The position numbers and the translations under genes were made by a program. DNA of 29,391 bases from an uncultured Muribaculaceae bacterium. Its GTDB lineage: Bacteria > Bacteroidota > Bacteroidia > Bacteroidales > Muribaculaceae. The stretch's first letter is position 1. Each line of letters opens with the position of its first letter. The DNA lies in the NCBI GenBank assembly GCA_910579035.1, contig CAJTSR010000031.1:1-29391 (forward strand), read 5' to 3'. Positions 1 through 7,811 of the stretch are shown here, one piece after another. The notes under the pieces were generated by a model that had not been told where the DNA came from, did not search any database, and worked only from the letters and a program-made list of their open reading frames with translations.

Positions 1-285
1 CGCATCTCAAAATAATTCAGAAAATAAATCATCGGTTGGCTCAGTTAGCGGCTTAGCCAAGGCTGAACAACCTCAAATTTTACCGAATCATTGTTATTGT
101 TTTATAGAATATTGAACACCTGCGGGCCGCGCCGGTATGCGGGGCTTGCGGCCGGTCTGAGTGCGTATGCTGAAAGGCGTTGTTATTGTGCCTCGCAAAA
201 GTAAGTAAAAGTATCGGAAAAATCAGTATGGCGTGCTTGATTTTTTGAATTGGCAATTTGGCCCTTGATTTTTTTTCGAGGCAGG
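1..285. other. Left-edge intergenic region, structured, no supportable gene
   Basis: No convincing gene lies here. Short open stretches touch the left edge on both strands (for example a leftward ATG at 32 that runs off the end after about ten codons), but none can be recognised. The stretch can fold. GGTTG at 34-38 pairs with CAACC at 68-72, TCAG at 41-44 with CTGA at 63-66, and GGC at 50-52 with GCC at 56-58. A second GC-rich hairpin pairs GGCCGC at 125-130 with GCGGCC at 148-153. Neither is followed by a clear T-run, so they are not obvious terminators. They could be leader or small-RNA structure; this is inference. Confidence 0.4.
196..203 (-). promoter_or_regulatory. Possible leftward -7 promoter element
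   Basis: Read on the minus strand this is TACTTTTG, a full match to the Bacteroidota -7 form TAnnTTTG. The expected -33 position (about 224-227) reads ACTG rather than TTTG, so the match is partial. If real, it would start a leftward transcript whose first 190 bases have no clear gene, back to back with the rightward promoter at 287-318. Confidence 0.3.
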
Positions 286-286
286 T

Positions 287-318
287 ATTGACCGACAAGG
301 AAAAAATACCTACTTTTG
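287..318 (+). promoter_or_regulatory. Promoter of the coiled-coil/zapA/rny cluster
   Basis: TTG at 288-290 (within ATTG, 287-290), a 20-base spacer, then TACTTTTG at 311-318. This fits the Bacteroidota primary sigma pattern TTTG-N19-21-TAnnTTTG well. Transcription would start roughly 5-8 bases after the -7 box, which leaves only about ten bases before the ATG at 335. Confidence 0.75.
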
Positions 319-334
319 TGAAAATTTGGAAAAA

Positions 335-634
335 ATGGCAAAGGAACTCGCCGAGCAGCTGGAGAGGCTGGGGCACAAGGCCGAACTCCTTGTGACACGC
401 TACGAAACCCTCCGTCGTCAGAACGATGAATTGCGCCGACGACTGGAGGAGATGCAGGCCGCGCTTCTGGCGCGCGACGCACAGATACAGAAGCTCGAGA
501 TGCAGGCCGAACACACGCGGATATCCGCCGCTCTGGCGGCCACTCCGGCCGATGTGCAGGCCGCCCGGTCATTGATTTCAAGTTTAGTGCGGGAAATCGA
601 CGACTGCGTCGCCGACCTTACGAGAGATGTGTAG
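335..634 (+). CDS. Small coiled-coil protein, ZapB-like candidate
   Basis: A 99-residue soluble protein. Residues about 5-65 are rich in Glu, Arg, Leu and Gln with heptad-like spacing, so most of the chain is expected to form a coiled coil; the last 30 residues look like a short helical tail. There is no signal peptide or membrane segment. I chose ATG at 335; an in-frame TTG at 326 is possible but would sit at or before the likely transcription start. It lies 18 bases before zapA. Position beside zapA and the coiled-coil form suggest a division-ring partner comparable in role to ZapB. I infer that from context only, since coiled coils match one another without sharing function. Confidence 0.7.
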   Translation: MAKELAEQLERLGHKAELLVTRYETLRRQNDELRRRLEEMQAALLARDAQIQKLEMQAEHTRISAALAATPADVQAARSLISSLVREIDDCVADLTRDV

Positions 635-652
635 CCCCGACCCCGCTTTCCG

Positions 653-949
653 ATGAACGAACCGAAAGAACATAGAATAACGATCAAGATTGCCGGTGTA
701 GAGCCTTTCAAGCTCCCGGTGCCGGAGGACGAAGAGTCGTTCTACCGGTTGGTGATAGGACGAATCAACAGCAATGTCGACCGTCTGAGCTACGGTGTAA
801 ACGCCGATTCGCGCGCCGTGGCCCTTGCCAAGGTAACATTATACTACGCCACAATGCTTTACCGCCAGACGAATCTGATTAATTCCCAGTCCGGGCTGCT
901 CGAGGATTTTGAAAAACGAATCGACAGGCTCCTCGAAGGCACCGACTGA
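653..949 (+). CDS. zapA: Cell division protein ZapA
   Basis: A 98-residue ZapA-family protein. ZapA binds FtsZ and bundles its filaments at the division site in the cytoplasm. The N-terminal half (residues 6-45, starting with the I-x-I-K-I-A-G strand) matches the small ZapA head domain, and the C-terminal half from about residue 50 is the long helix that forms the tetrameric coiled coil. Length is normal for Bacteroidota ZapA. It follows the coiled-coil gene by 18 bases and is separated from rny by 160 bases holding two hairpins. Assignment rests on the overall pattern and on the familiar zapA-rny neighbourhood in Bacteroidales. Confidence 0.85.
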   Translation: MNEPKEHRITIKIAGVEPFKLPVPEDEESFYRLVIGRINSNVDRLSYGVNADSRAVALAKVTLYYATMLYRQTNLINSQSGLLEDFEKRIDRLLEGTD

Positions 950-991
950 CCTTCGGTTTCCGTACCCCGCATCGGGAGCGGCACGCAAGGC

Positions 992-1024
992 TTCTCTCGC
1001 ATATCCCATAGAGAACGATTTTTT
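992..1024 (+). terminator. Hairpin with T-run after zapA
   Basis: TTCTCT (992-997) pairs with AGAGAA (1010-1015) over a 12-base loop, followed by six T at 1019-1024. The stem is short and AT-rich, so this would be a weak or partial intrinsic terminator, letting some transcription continue towards rny. Confidence 0.4.
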
Positions 1025-1025
1025 C

Positions 1026-1073
1026 CGCACTTCATATGCCGGTGCAGAGGCACCTGTGTGAAGTGCGTCTTTT
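1026..1073 (+). terminator. Strong two-tier hairpin in the rny leader
   Basis: CGCACTTCA (1026-1034) pairs perfectly with TGAAGTGCG (1059-1067). Inside it GGTGC (1041-1045) pairs with GCACC (1050-1054) around the loop AGAG. The bases after it are TCTTTTG, a modest T-tail. It could be a terminator or attenuator, a processing or stability element in the rny leader, or part of a small RNA. Sequence alone does not decide. Confidence 0.5.
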
Positions 1074-1109
1074 GTATTAACCTAACCCACAAGCAACATT
1101 CATAATACA

Positions 1110-2651
1110 ATGGTAATATTGTCCTACATCGCCGTGGCTGTAATAGCAGCGGCAATAGCCGCCGGGATAACGCTGATGGCACAGCGCCGGATGGCAACCT
1201 CGAGAGCCAAACTGATAGTATCGGAGGCGGAGCGCGAGGCCGAAGACATCAAGCGCAACAAAGCGCTCGAAGGCCGCGAGGAAGCCCTTCGCATAACCAC
1301 CGAGGCCGAAAAGGCAGCAGCCCAGAAGATGAGCCGCGTGCAGTCGGCCGAGGCCAAGCAGAAACAGCGCGAGCTGCAGCTCAACCAGCAGCAGAGCGAG
1401 AACCAGCGCACGCGCAACGAGCTCGACAGCCTCCGCCAGAATCTCGACGCGCAGCAGAACGTTGTCAACAACCGCCAGCAGCAGCTCGACGAAATGCACC
1501 GACAGGCGCAGGACCTGCTCGAACACATATCCGGCCTGTCCTCGGCAGAGGCCAAGGAAAAGCTCATCGAAAGCCTCAAGGACGAGGCCAAGACAGCCGC
1601 GGCGTCCTACATCAACGACATTATGGACGATGCCAAGATGACCGCCAACAAGGAAGCCAAGCGCATCGTGGTGCAGAGCATACAGCGAGTGGCCACCGAA
1701 ACGGCGATAGAGAACTCCGTCACTGTGTTCCATATCGATTCCGACGAAATAAAAGGCCGCATCATAGGCCGCGAGGGCCGCAATATACGCGCCCTTGAGG
1801 CAGCCACCGGAATAGAGATAATCGTCGACGACACCCCCGAGGCCATAGTGCTGTCGGGCTTCGACCCCGTGCGCCGCGAGATAGCGCGCCTTGCCTTGCA
1901 CCAGCTCGTGGCCGACGGCCGCATACACCCCGCCCGCATCGAGGAGGTTGTGGCCAAGGTGCGCAAGCAGATAGAGCAGGAGATAATCGAAACAGGCCAG
2001 CGCACGGCCATCGACCTCGGCATACACGGCCTTCACCCCGAGCTTATACGCCTGGTGGGCAAGATGAAGTATCGCTCAAGCTACGGCCAGAACCTGCTGC
2101 AGCACTCCCGCGAAACAGCCAACCTCTGCGCCGTGATGGCATCGGAACTCGGCCTCAACCCCAAGAAGGCACGCCGCGCAGGCCTGCTCCACGACATAGG
2201 CAAGGTGCCCGACGAGGAACCCGAGCTGCCCCACGCCCTCCTCGGCATGAAGCTGGCCGAAAAATACAAGGAAAAGCCCGAGATATGCAACGCCATCGGC
2301 GCCCACCACGACGAAGTGGAGCAGACATCGCTCCTTGCGCCCATCGTGCAGGTGTGCGACGCCATTTCGGGTGCCCGTCCCGGCGCGCGCCGCGAAATCG
2401 TCGAGGCATACATCAAGCGCCTTAACGACCTCGAGCAGCTTGCCCTGTCCTACCCCGGCGTGGTAAAGACATATGCCATACAGGCCGGCCGCGAGCTGCG
2501 CGTGATAGTGGGTGCCGACAAAATCGACGATGCCGAAACCGAAAAGCTCTCCGGCGAGATAGCGCGCCGCATACAGGACGAAATGACATACCCCGGACAG
2601 GTGAAGATAACCGTTATCCGCGAAACCCGTTCGGTAAGTTTTGCCAAGTAA
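1110..2651 (+). CDS. rny: Ribonuclease Y
   Basis: A 513-residue RNase Y, the membrane-anchored endoribonuclease that starts mRNA decay in bacteria lacking RNase E-type control. Residues 1-23 are one hydrophobic membrane anchor. Residues about 30-200 form a long Glu/Gln/Arg coiled coil. A KH RNA-binding domain follows with the G-R-I-I-G-R-E-G-R-N loop near residue 215. The HD domain carries H332 and the H361-D362 pair (in L-L-H-D-I-G-K) that bind the catalytic metals. The length is typical and the C-terminus is intact. The next gene, ricT, begins three bases after the stop, so the two are surely co-transcribed. Confidence 0.97.
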   Translation: MVILSYIAVAVIAAAIAAGITLMAQRRMATSRAKLIVSEAEREAEDIKRNKALEGREEALRITTEAEKAAAQKMSRVQSAEAKQKQRELQLNQQQSENQRTRNELDSLRQNLDAQQNVVNNRQQQLDEMHRQAQDLLEHISGLSSAEAKEKLIESLKDEAKTAAASYINDIMDDAKMTANKEAKRIVVQSIQRVATETAIENSVTVFHIDSDEIKGRIIGREGRNIRALEAATGIEIIVDDTPEAIVLSGFDPVRREIARLALHQLVADGRIHPARIEEVVAKVRKQIEQEIIETGQRTAIDLGIHGLHPELIRLVGKMKYRSSYGQNLLQHSRETANLCAVMASELGLNPKKARRAGLLHDIGKVPDEEPELPHALLGMKLAEKYKEKPEICNAIGAHHDEVEQTSLLAPIVQVCDAISGARPGARREIVEAYIKRLNDLEQLALSYPGVVKTYAIQAGRELRVIVGADKIDDAETEKLSGEIARRIQDEMTYPGQVKITVIRETRSVSFAK

Positions 2652-2654
2652 GCC

Positions 2655-3983
2655 ATGTCGAAGCAAGACAAGCCAAACCAAGAGCCCGACGAGCAGGACG
2701 GACGCCCCTCGCAGGAATCCTCTGAAGGCCCGCGTGCCGCTGCCGAGCCGCATGTCTGCGCCGGTTCGTGCCGCCGCGGCAAGCTGCATTCGTTCGACTG
2801 GCTCGGCGACATACCCGGCGGCTTTGCCGAGAGCGACCTTGTGGAGGTGCAGTTCAAGAACACCCGCAAGGGCTACTATCGCAACAGCCTCCGCATCCCC
2901 CTCGAGATAGGCGACGTGGTGGCCGTGGAAGCGAGTCCTGGCCACGACATAGGCACGGTGACACTTACCGGCAAGCTCGTGGAGATGAGGCTGCGTAAAT
3001 CGTCGGGTCGCGGAGGTGTGAACATGGCCGACATCAAGCGGGTGTTCCGCAAGGCCAAGCCTGCCGACATAGAGAAATACGACGAGGCTCGCGCCCGCGA
3101 GGACGACACCATGATTCGTGCCCGCCGGATAGCCGACGACCTCAATCTCAATATGAAAATCGGCGACGTGGAGTATCAGGGCGACGGCAACAAGGCCATA
3201 TTCTACTACATAGCCGACGAGCGCGTCGATTTCCGGCAGCTAATCAAGATACTTGCCGAAACCTTCAAGGTGCGCATAGAGATGAAGCAGATAGGTGCCC
3301 GTCAGGAAGCCGGACGCATAGGCGGCATAGGCCCCTGCGGCCGCCCGCTGTGCTGCTCGCTGTGGATGACCAACTTTGTGTCGGTGGCCACAAGTGCCGC
3401 GCGCTATCAGGACATATCGCTTAATCCGCAGAAGCTGGCCGGACAGTGCGCCAAGCTCAAATGCTGTCTCAACTTCGAGGTCGACGCCTATATGGAGGCC
3501 TCGCGGCGCATGCCGCCGCGCGATGTGCGCCTCGAAACAGCCGATGCGACATATTACCACTTCAAGAGCGACGTTTTCAACAGGCAGATTACGTATTCTA
3601 CCGACAAGTCGCTTGCCGCGAACCTTGTGACGATCGACGCCGACCGCGTGTTCGAGATAATAGCCCTCAACAAGGCCGGGGAGAAGCCCCTGAGCCTGCA
3701 ACGCGAGGCCGACTCCAAGCCCAAGGAGCGCTCGGCCTTCGGCGACATACTGGGAGAGGACGATCTCACGCGCTTCGACAAAAAGAAGAAGCGCAGGTCC
3801 AAGCCGCAGCAGAAGCAGAAGAAAGAGCAGAAGCCGGCACAGGAAGCCCCCCGCAAACAGGCTCAACCGCAGCAATCGCAGCAGCCACAGCCTGCCGGCG
3901 ACAAGCCGCAGAAAAAAGGGCAGGGTCACGGACGCAAGCCCAACAGGCGCCCCAAGGGAGGCGACGCCCCCAAGCCGCAATGA
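2655..3983 (+). CDS. ricT: RicT/PSP1-domain protein (YaaT family)
   Basis: A 442-residue protein whose middle (about residues 75-300) is the PSP1 domain of the RicT (YaaT) family. In Bacillus subtilis RicT belongs to the Y-complex that steers RNase Y and carries iron-sulfur clusters. Here two cysteine groups are plain: C228-x4-C233-C234 and C265-x4-C270-C271; C40 and C44 near the N-terminus may also take part. Residues 1-35 are polar and acidic. Residues from about 355 to the end are a low-complexity Lys/Gln/Pro tail, longer than in Bacillus RicT. It sits three bases after rny and overlaps gldH by four bases. Family assignment is firm; a working RNase Y partnership here is inferred from adjacency. 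Confidence 0.92.
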   Translation: MSKQDKPNQEPDEQDGRPSQESSEGPRAAAEPHVCAGSCRRGKLHSFDWLGDIPGGFAESDLVEVQFKNTRKGYYRNSLRIPLEIGDVVAVEASPGHDIGTVTLTGKLVEMRLRKSSGRGGVNMADIKRVFRKAKPADIEKYDEARAREDDTMIRARRIADDLNLNMKIGDVEYQGDGNKAIFYYIADERVDFRQLIKILAETFKVRIEMKQIGARQEAGRIGGIGPCGRPLCCSLWMTNFVSVATSAARYQDISLNPQKLAGQCAKLKCCLNFEVDAYMEASRRMPPRDVRLETADATYYHFKSDVFNRQITYSTDKSLAANLVTIDADRVFEIIALNKAGEKPLSLQREADSKPKERSAFGDILGEDDLTRFDKKKKRRSKPQQKQKKEQKPAQEAPRKQAQPQQSQQPQPAGDKPQKKGQGHGRKPNRRPKGGDAPKPQ

Positions 3984-4453
3984 TGCGCCTGCTCCTGCCT
4001 CTGGTGCTGCTGATGATGGCGGCGTGCTCGGGCGTCTACAGCGGTAGCGACGGCGACGACAACACTTTCAGCGCGTTCGCCACAGTCGACTCAAAGGGCT
4101 GGCCATACTCCGAGCCTTTCGAGTTCGAGCCGGACACCCTGCGCGACAGTGTGGCCACGGGCCGTCTGCTGGTTTCGGTACGGCACGGCAAGAACTACGG
4201 CTTCAGCAACCTCTGGCTCGAAGTGGCATACGACGGGCCGGACTCGACAGTGGTTGCCGACACCATCAATGTGGCCTTGGCCGACCCTTACGGCAAATGG
4301 CTCGGCAGCGGCATGGGACTCTCCTTTCAGGTGTCCGACACCTTGCCCGGAGCATTCTCAATAGCCCGCCACAGGCCGGTGCGCGTGCGCCATATAATGC
4401 GTCTTGACACCCTTGAGGGCATAGAGCGTGTGGGCATAGTTTTTATACCTTAA
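3980..4453 (+). CDS. gldH: GldH-family lipoprotein
   Basis: A 157-residue exported lipoprotein. Residues 1-15 are a signal peptide ending in a lipobox (M-A-A-C, lipidated Cys16), then a Ser/Gly/Asp linker and a mainly beta domain. The pattern and its place directly after ricT match the GldH family. GldH is needed for gliding in Flavobacterium, but homologues are widespread in non-gliding Bacteroidales where the role is unknown. The start ATG at 3980 overlaps the ricT stop as ATGA; the next codon is also ATG, so the start could be one residue later. No other gliding or type IX secretion gene lies in the window. Confidence 0.8.
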   Translation: MMRLLLPLVLLMMAACSGVYSGSDGDDNTFSAFATVDSKGWPYSEPFEFEPDTLRDSVATGRLLVSVRHGKNYGFSNLWLEVAYDGPDSTVVADTINVALADPYGKWLGSGMGLSFQVSDTLPGAFSIARHRPVRVRHIMRLDTLEGIERVGIVFIP

Positions 4454-4465
4454 GTATGGAATAAT

Positions 4466-5083
4466 ATGTTCGACAGTTATATATTCGATATGGACGGCAC
4501 CCTGTGGGACGCGGTCGACAGCTATTGCGCGGTGTGGAACCGCACTTTTGAGGAATGCGGCGTGAATGTTGCCGCCGTGACACGTCCGCAGCTTGAAGCG
4601 CTGATGGGCACGCCTCTCGACGGCATATGCCGCGCGCTTGCTGGCGACACGGCACTGCCTGCCGGATTTATGGAGCGTCTGCATGCAAACGAAGTCGGTA
4701 TGATGCCTTCGCTCGGCGGCAGGCTCTACCCCGATGTGAGATCCACGCTCGAAGCCTTGAAGGCGCGCGGCGCGCGGCTGTTCATGGTGAGCAACTGCGA
4801 TGCCGGCGGCGTCCCTAATTTTCTTCGGTTCACGGGCCTTGAAGGGCTTATTGAGGATTTCAGGGCTTTCGGCGACAACGGCTGCGAGAAGGACGTGAAC
4901 ATTGCCGCCATCGTGGAGCGTTATAACCTGAGCGCGCCTGTGTATGTGGGCGATACTGCCGGCGATGCAGCGGCTGCCCACAAGGCCGGTCTGCCTTTCG
5001 CGTGGGCGGCTTACGGCTTCGGCAGGGACGTGACCGATTACGAAATAAAGCTCGATAAGTTCAGCGATTTAAACAGATTATAA
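4466..5083 (+). CDS. HAD-superfamily phosphatase (phosphoglycolate phosphatase-like)
   Basis: A 205-residue soluble haloacid-dehalogenase-type hydrolase. Motif I is D8-M-D10-G-T, where D8 is the nucleophile and D10 the acid/base. Motif II is the Ser in M-V-S-N-C near residue 110, motif III a Lys near residue 137, and motif IV G-D-T-A-G-D at 162-167 binds magnesium. The helical insert between motifs I and II marks it as a C1-cap enzyme of the Gph/PgmB type. Substrate cannot be read from sequence; a small phosphorylated metabolite is likely. It starts 12 bases after gldH and its stop codon directly abuts the next start. Confidence 0.88.
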   Translation: MFDSYIFDMDGTLWDAVDSYCAVWNRTFEECGVNVAAVTRPQLEALMGTPLDGICRALAGDTALPAGFMERLHANEVGMMPSLGGRLYPDVRSTLEALKARGARLFMVSNCDAGGVPNFLRFTGLEGLIEDFRAFGDNGCEKDVNIAAIVERYNLSAPVYVGDTAGDAAAAHKAGLPFAWAAYGFGRDVTDYEIKLDKFSDLNRL

Positions 5084-6289
5084 GTGAAAAAAGCAGAATC
5101 TCCACTCGATATAAACCTCCTCGGAGCCGACGAGCAGTCGCGGCGCCTCGCAAGGGTGTATGCGGCTATGCGGAGCGGCGGTATGGAGGCCGCGCTTGTG
5201 CGCGATCTCGCCAATATATATTATCTTACAGGCCGCGTGTTCCGTGGCTTCATATATATCAGTGAGGCGCTTGCCGCGCCCCTTTACTTTGTGCGGCAGC
5301 CCAACCACCTCTGCGGCGAAGGGCTGCACATGGTGCGCAAGCCCGAGGAGATAGCGCCGCTGCTTGCCGCGGCAGGCATCGACGCGGCGCGCCCGGTAGC
5401 TCTTGAGTTGGACTCGGTGTCCTACTCCGAAAGCCTCCGCCTTGCACGGGCGTTCGGCATGGAGGCTCCGGAGGCGAACCTCTCGCCTGCCATGAGGACG
5501 GCTCGCGCGGTAAAGACGCCGCGGGAGCAGGAGCTTATCCGCGAGTCGGGCGTCAGGCACACGCTTGCATACTCGCGCATTCCGCATCTCTACCAGGAGG
5601 GTATGACCGACATCGAATTCCAGATAGAGATAGAGCGGGTGTCGCGTCTTGAGGGCTGTCTGGGCATTTTCCGTGTCGGGGGCGACGATATGGAGCTTTT
5701 TATGGGCAATGTCCTCACCGGGCATAATGCCGATACCCCGTCGCCTTACGATTTTGCCATGGGTGGCCGGGGCCTCGACCCCTCCATACCGGTAGGAGCC
5801 GACGGCACGCTGATAAAGCCGGGCATACCTGTGATGGTAGATGTGAACGGCGACTATACGGGCTATATGACCGATATGACGCGCTGCTTCGTGGCCGGCG
5901 AGCCTGCCGAAGAGGCCGTGCGGGCAAATGAGCTGAGCGTGGCTATATGCGGGGAGCTTGCCGCCATGATGATACCCGGCACTCCGGCACGCGATTTGTA
6001 CGCCCGCGCGGCACTTATGGCGCAGCAGGCAGGCATGGCCGACAACTTTATGGGCCATCGCAGCCACGCAGGATTCGTGGGTCACGGCGTGGGAATACAG
6101 ATCAACGAACTGCCTGTGATAGCGCCGCGGTCAAAAGATATTATCGAGGCAGGAAATGTGATTGCCCTCGAACCAAAATTTGTAATTCCCGGACTTGGCG
6201 CTGTCGGTATCGAGAATACTTATATCGTTACAGAGCAGGGCGGTGTTTCCGTTACCACGGCTCCGCAGGGCATAATAAAGCTTGATTGA
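5084..6289 (+). CDS. M24-family metallopeptidase (Xaa-Pro aminopeptidase-like)
   Basis: A 401-residue cytoplasmic peptidase with an N-terminal creatinase-type domain (about 15-145) and a C-terminal pita-bread M24 domain. All five metal ligands are visible: D253, D264, H334, E363 and E377. This predicts a two-metal enzyme that removes N-terminal residues before proline, or another M24 reaction. The start is GTG at 5084, immediately after the previous stop (5081-5083), which suggests translational coupling; I see no better start nearby. The stop TGA is followed at once by the cca ATG. Family is secure, exact substrate is not. Confidence 0.9.
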   Translation: MKKAESPLDINLLGADEQSRRLARVYAAMRSGGMEAALVRDLANIYYLTGRVFRGFIYISEALAAPLYFVRQPNHLCGEGLHMVRKPEEIAPLLAAAGIDAARPVALELDSVSYSESLRLARAFGMEAPEANLSPAMRTARAVKTPREQELIRESGVRHTLAYSRIPHLYQEGMTDIEFQIEIERVSRLEGCLGIFRVGGDDMELFMGNVLTGHNADTPSPYDFAMGGRGLDPSIPVGADGTLIKPGIPVMVDVNGDYTGYMTDMTRCFVAGEPAEEAVRANELSVAICGELAAMMIPGTPARDLYARAALMAQQAGMADNFMGHRSHAGFVGHGVGIQINELPVIAPRSKDIIEAGNVIALEPKFVIPGLGAVGIENTYIVTEQGGVSVTTAPQGIIKLD

Positions 6290-7726
6290 ATGAACCTCAA
6301 AGATTCACTCGACAAGAAGATTTTTACCACCATCGGCGCTATAGCCGACAGTATGGGGCGCGAATGCTACGCCGTGGGCGGCTATGTGCGCGACATTATC
6401 ATAGGACGCCCCTCGAAAGACATCGATTTCGTCACCGTGGGCTCTGGCATAGAGCTTGCCGAGGCTGTGGCGCAGCGGCTCGGCCGCCATACGTCGCTGG
6501 CCGTTTACCGCAATTACGGCACGGCGCAGGTGCGCCACGCCGACCTCGAGCTTGAGTTCGTGGGTGCCCGCCGCGAGTCCTACCGCCGCGATTCGCGAAA
6601 TCCCATAGTGGAGGACGGCACTCTCGAAGAAGACCTCGCACGGCGCGACTTCACTATCAACGCGCTTGCCGTGAAGGTAAACAGCGACGGCTTCGGCGAG
6701 GTGATAGACCGTTTCGACGGCCTCGCCGACATAGAGAGGCGTATAATCCGCACACCGCTCGACCCCGACATAACGTTCAGCGACGACCCGCTGAGAATGC
6801 TCCGTGCAATACGCTTCGCCACGCAGCTGCAGTTCGACATATATCCCGAAACATTCGAGGCGATATGCCGTAATGCCGACAGGATAGAGATTATCACCGC
6901 CGAGCGCGTCAAAGACGAACTTTTCAAGATAATGTGCTCGGCAAGGCCGTCGACGGGCTGGAAACTGCTTCTCGACAGCGGCCTGCTCAAACTGGTGTTG
7001 CCGGAGCTTGCCCGCATGAAGGGTGTGGAAGTAGTGTCGGGTCGCGCCCATAAGGATAATTTCTACCACACTATGGCGGTGCTCGACGCCGTGGCTGCCG
7101 GTTCCGGCAATATGTGGCTGCGCTGGGCCGCGCTGTTCCACGACATAGGCAAGCCCGTGACCAAGCATTTCGACAAGGTGCGAGGCTGGACTTTCCATAA
7201 TCATAATTTTGTGGGAGCCAAGATGGTGAAGACCATCTTCCGGCGTATGAAGTTCCCTCTGGGGGCGGAACTGCGCTATGTGGCCAAGCTTGTGGAGCTG
7301 CACATGCGCCCCATAGCGCTTGTGGAGGACGAGGTGACCGACAGCGCCGTGCGAAGGCTCATTCACTATGCCGAGGACGACCTCGCCGACCTTATGCTGC
7401 TTGCCCGAGCCGACATAACGAGCAAGGACGAGGCCCGCAAGGCGCGCTATCTGGCTAATTTCGATCTTGTGGAGGAAAAGTTCCGCACCACTAATGCAAA
7501 GGATTTCGAGCGCAACCGCAAGAACCCCGTCGACGGCACGGAGATTATGGAGCTGTTCGGCCTGCCGCAGGGCCCCGAGGTGGGCTATTTCGCCAAAAAT
7601 CTCAAACAGGCCATTAAGGACTGCGAAATCGACGATACCCGTGAGGCTGCCTTTGCCTACCTGCTGCGCCTCGCTGCCGAGCGCGGCATCGCGCCACTCC
7701 GCGACCCGCTTGCGGCAGGCTCGTAA
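6290..7726 (+). CDS. cca: CCA tRNA nucleotidyltransferase with HD domain
   Basis: A 478-residue class II nucleotidyltransferase that builds or repairs the CCA end of tRNA. The catalytic head has G-G-Y-V-R-D at 30-35 and the metal-binding D44-x-D46 pair; the R-R-D-F-T-I-N-A-L motif and the D-D-P-L-R-M-L-R-A-I-R-F block of the neck follow. A C-terminal HD phosphohydrolase domain carries H284-D285 (in H-D-I-G-K-P). Head plus HD is common for Bacteroidota Cca; in E. coli Cca the HD domain gives phosphatase and phosphodiesterase activity. It is the last gene of the rightward cluster and is followed by two terminators. Confidence 0.95.
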   Translation: MNLKDSLDKKIFTTIGAIADSMGRECYAVGGYVRDIIIGRPSKDIDFVTVGSGIELAEAVAQRLGRHTSLAVYRNYGTAQVRHADLELEFVGARRESYRRDSRNPIVEDGTLEEDLARRDFTINALAVKVNSDGFGEVIDRFDGLADIERRIIRTPLDPDITFSDDPLRMLRAIRFATQLQFDIYPETFEAICRNADRIEIITAERVKDELFKIMCSARPSTGWKLLLDSGLLKLVLPELARMKGVEVVSGRAHKDNFYHTMAVLDAVAAGSGNMWLRWAALFHDIGKPVTKHFDKVRGWTFHNHNFVGAKMVKTIFRRMKFPLGAELRYVAKLVELHMRPIALVEDEVTDSAVRRLIHYAEDDLADLMLLARADITSKDEARKARYLANFDLVEEKFRTTNAKDFERNRKNPVDGTEIMELFGLPQGPEVGYFAKNLKQAIKDCEIDDTREAAFAYLLRLAAERGIAPLRDPLAAGS

Positions 7727-7753
7727 TAAAAAATCACTGCCTCAATGTAGGGG

Positions 7754-7773
7754 CGCGGTACGCCGCGTTTTTT
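7754..7773 (+). terminator. Intrinsic terminator of the rightward cluster
   Basis: CGCGG (7754-7758), loop TACG, CCGCG (7763-7767), then six T (7768-7773). It is a compact, GC-rich stem 27 bases after the cca stop. Confidence 0.8.
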
Positions 7774-7811
7774 CCGCGACAAGCGTTATGACACACTTTC
7801 TTCTAACTACT

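Noticed and set aside
950..1109. 6S RNA gene between zapA and rny
   Set aside because: The neighbourhood is suggestive, but the visible structure is two separate hairpins. No long closing stem with a central bubble could be traced in the 160-base gap, so I did not call it.
3446..3979. Longer gldH start inside ricT
   Set aside because: The extension is an out-of-frame reading of ricT and would remove the signal peptide from the N-terminus.
5218..5260. TATATA-rich stretch in the M24 gene as a promoter or element
   Set aside because: It encodes conserved Ile/Tyr residues of the peptidase (N-I-Y-Y-L-T and F-I-Y-I-S) and lacks a TAnnTTTG box.
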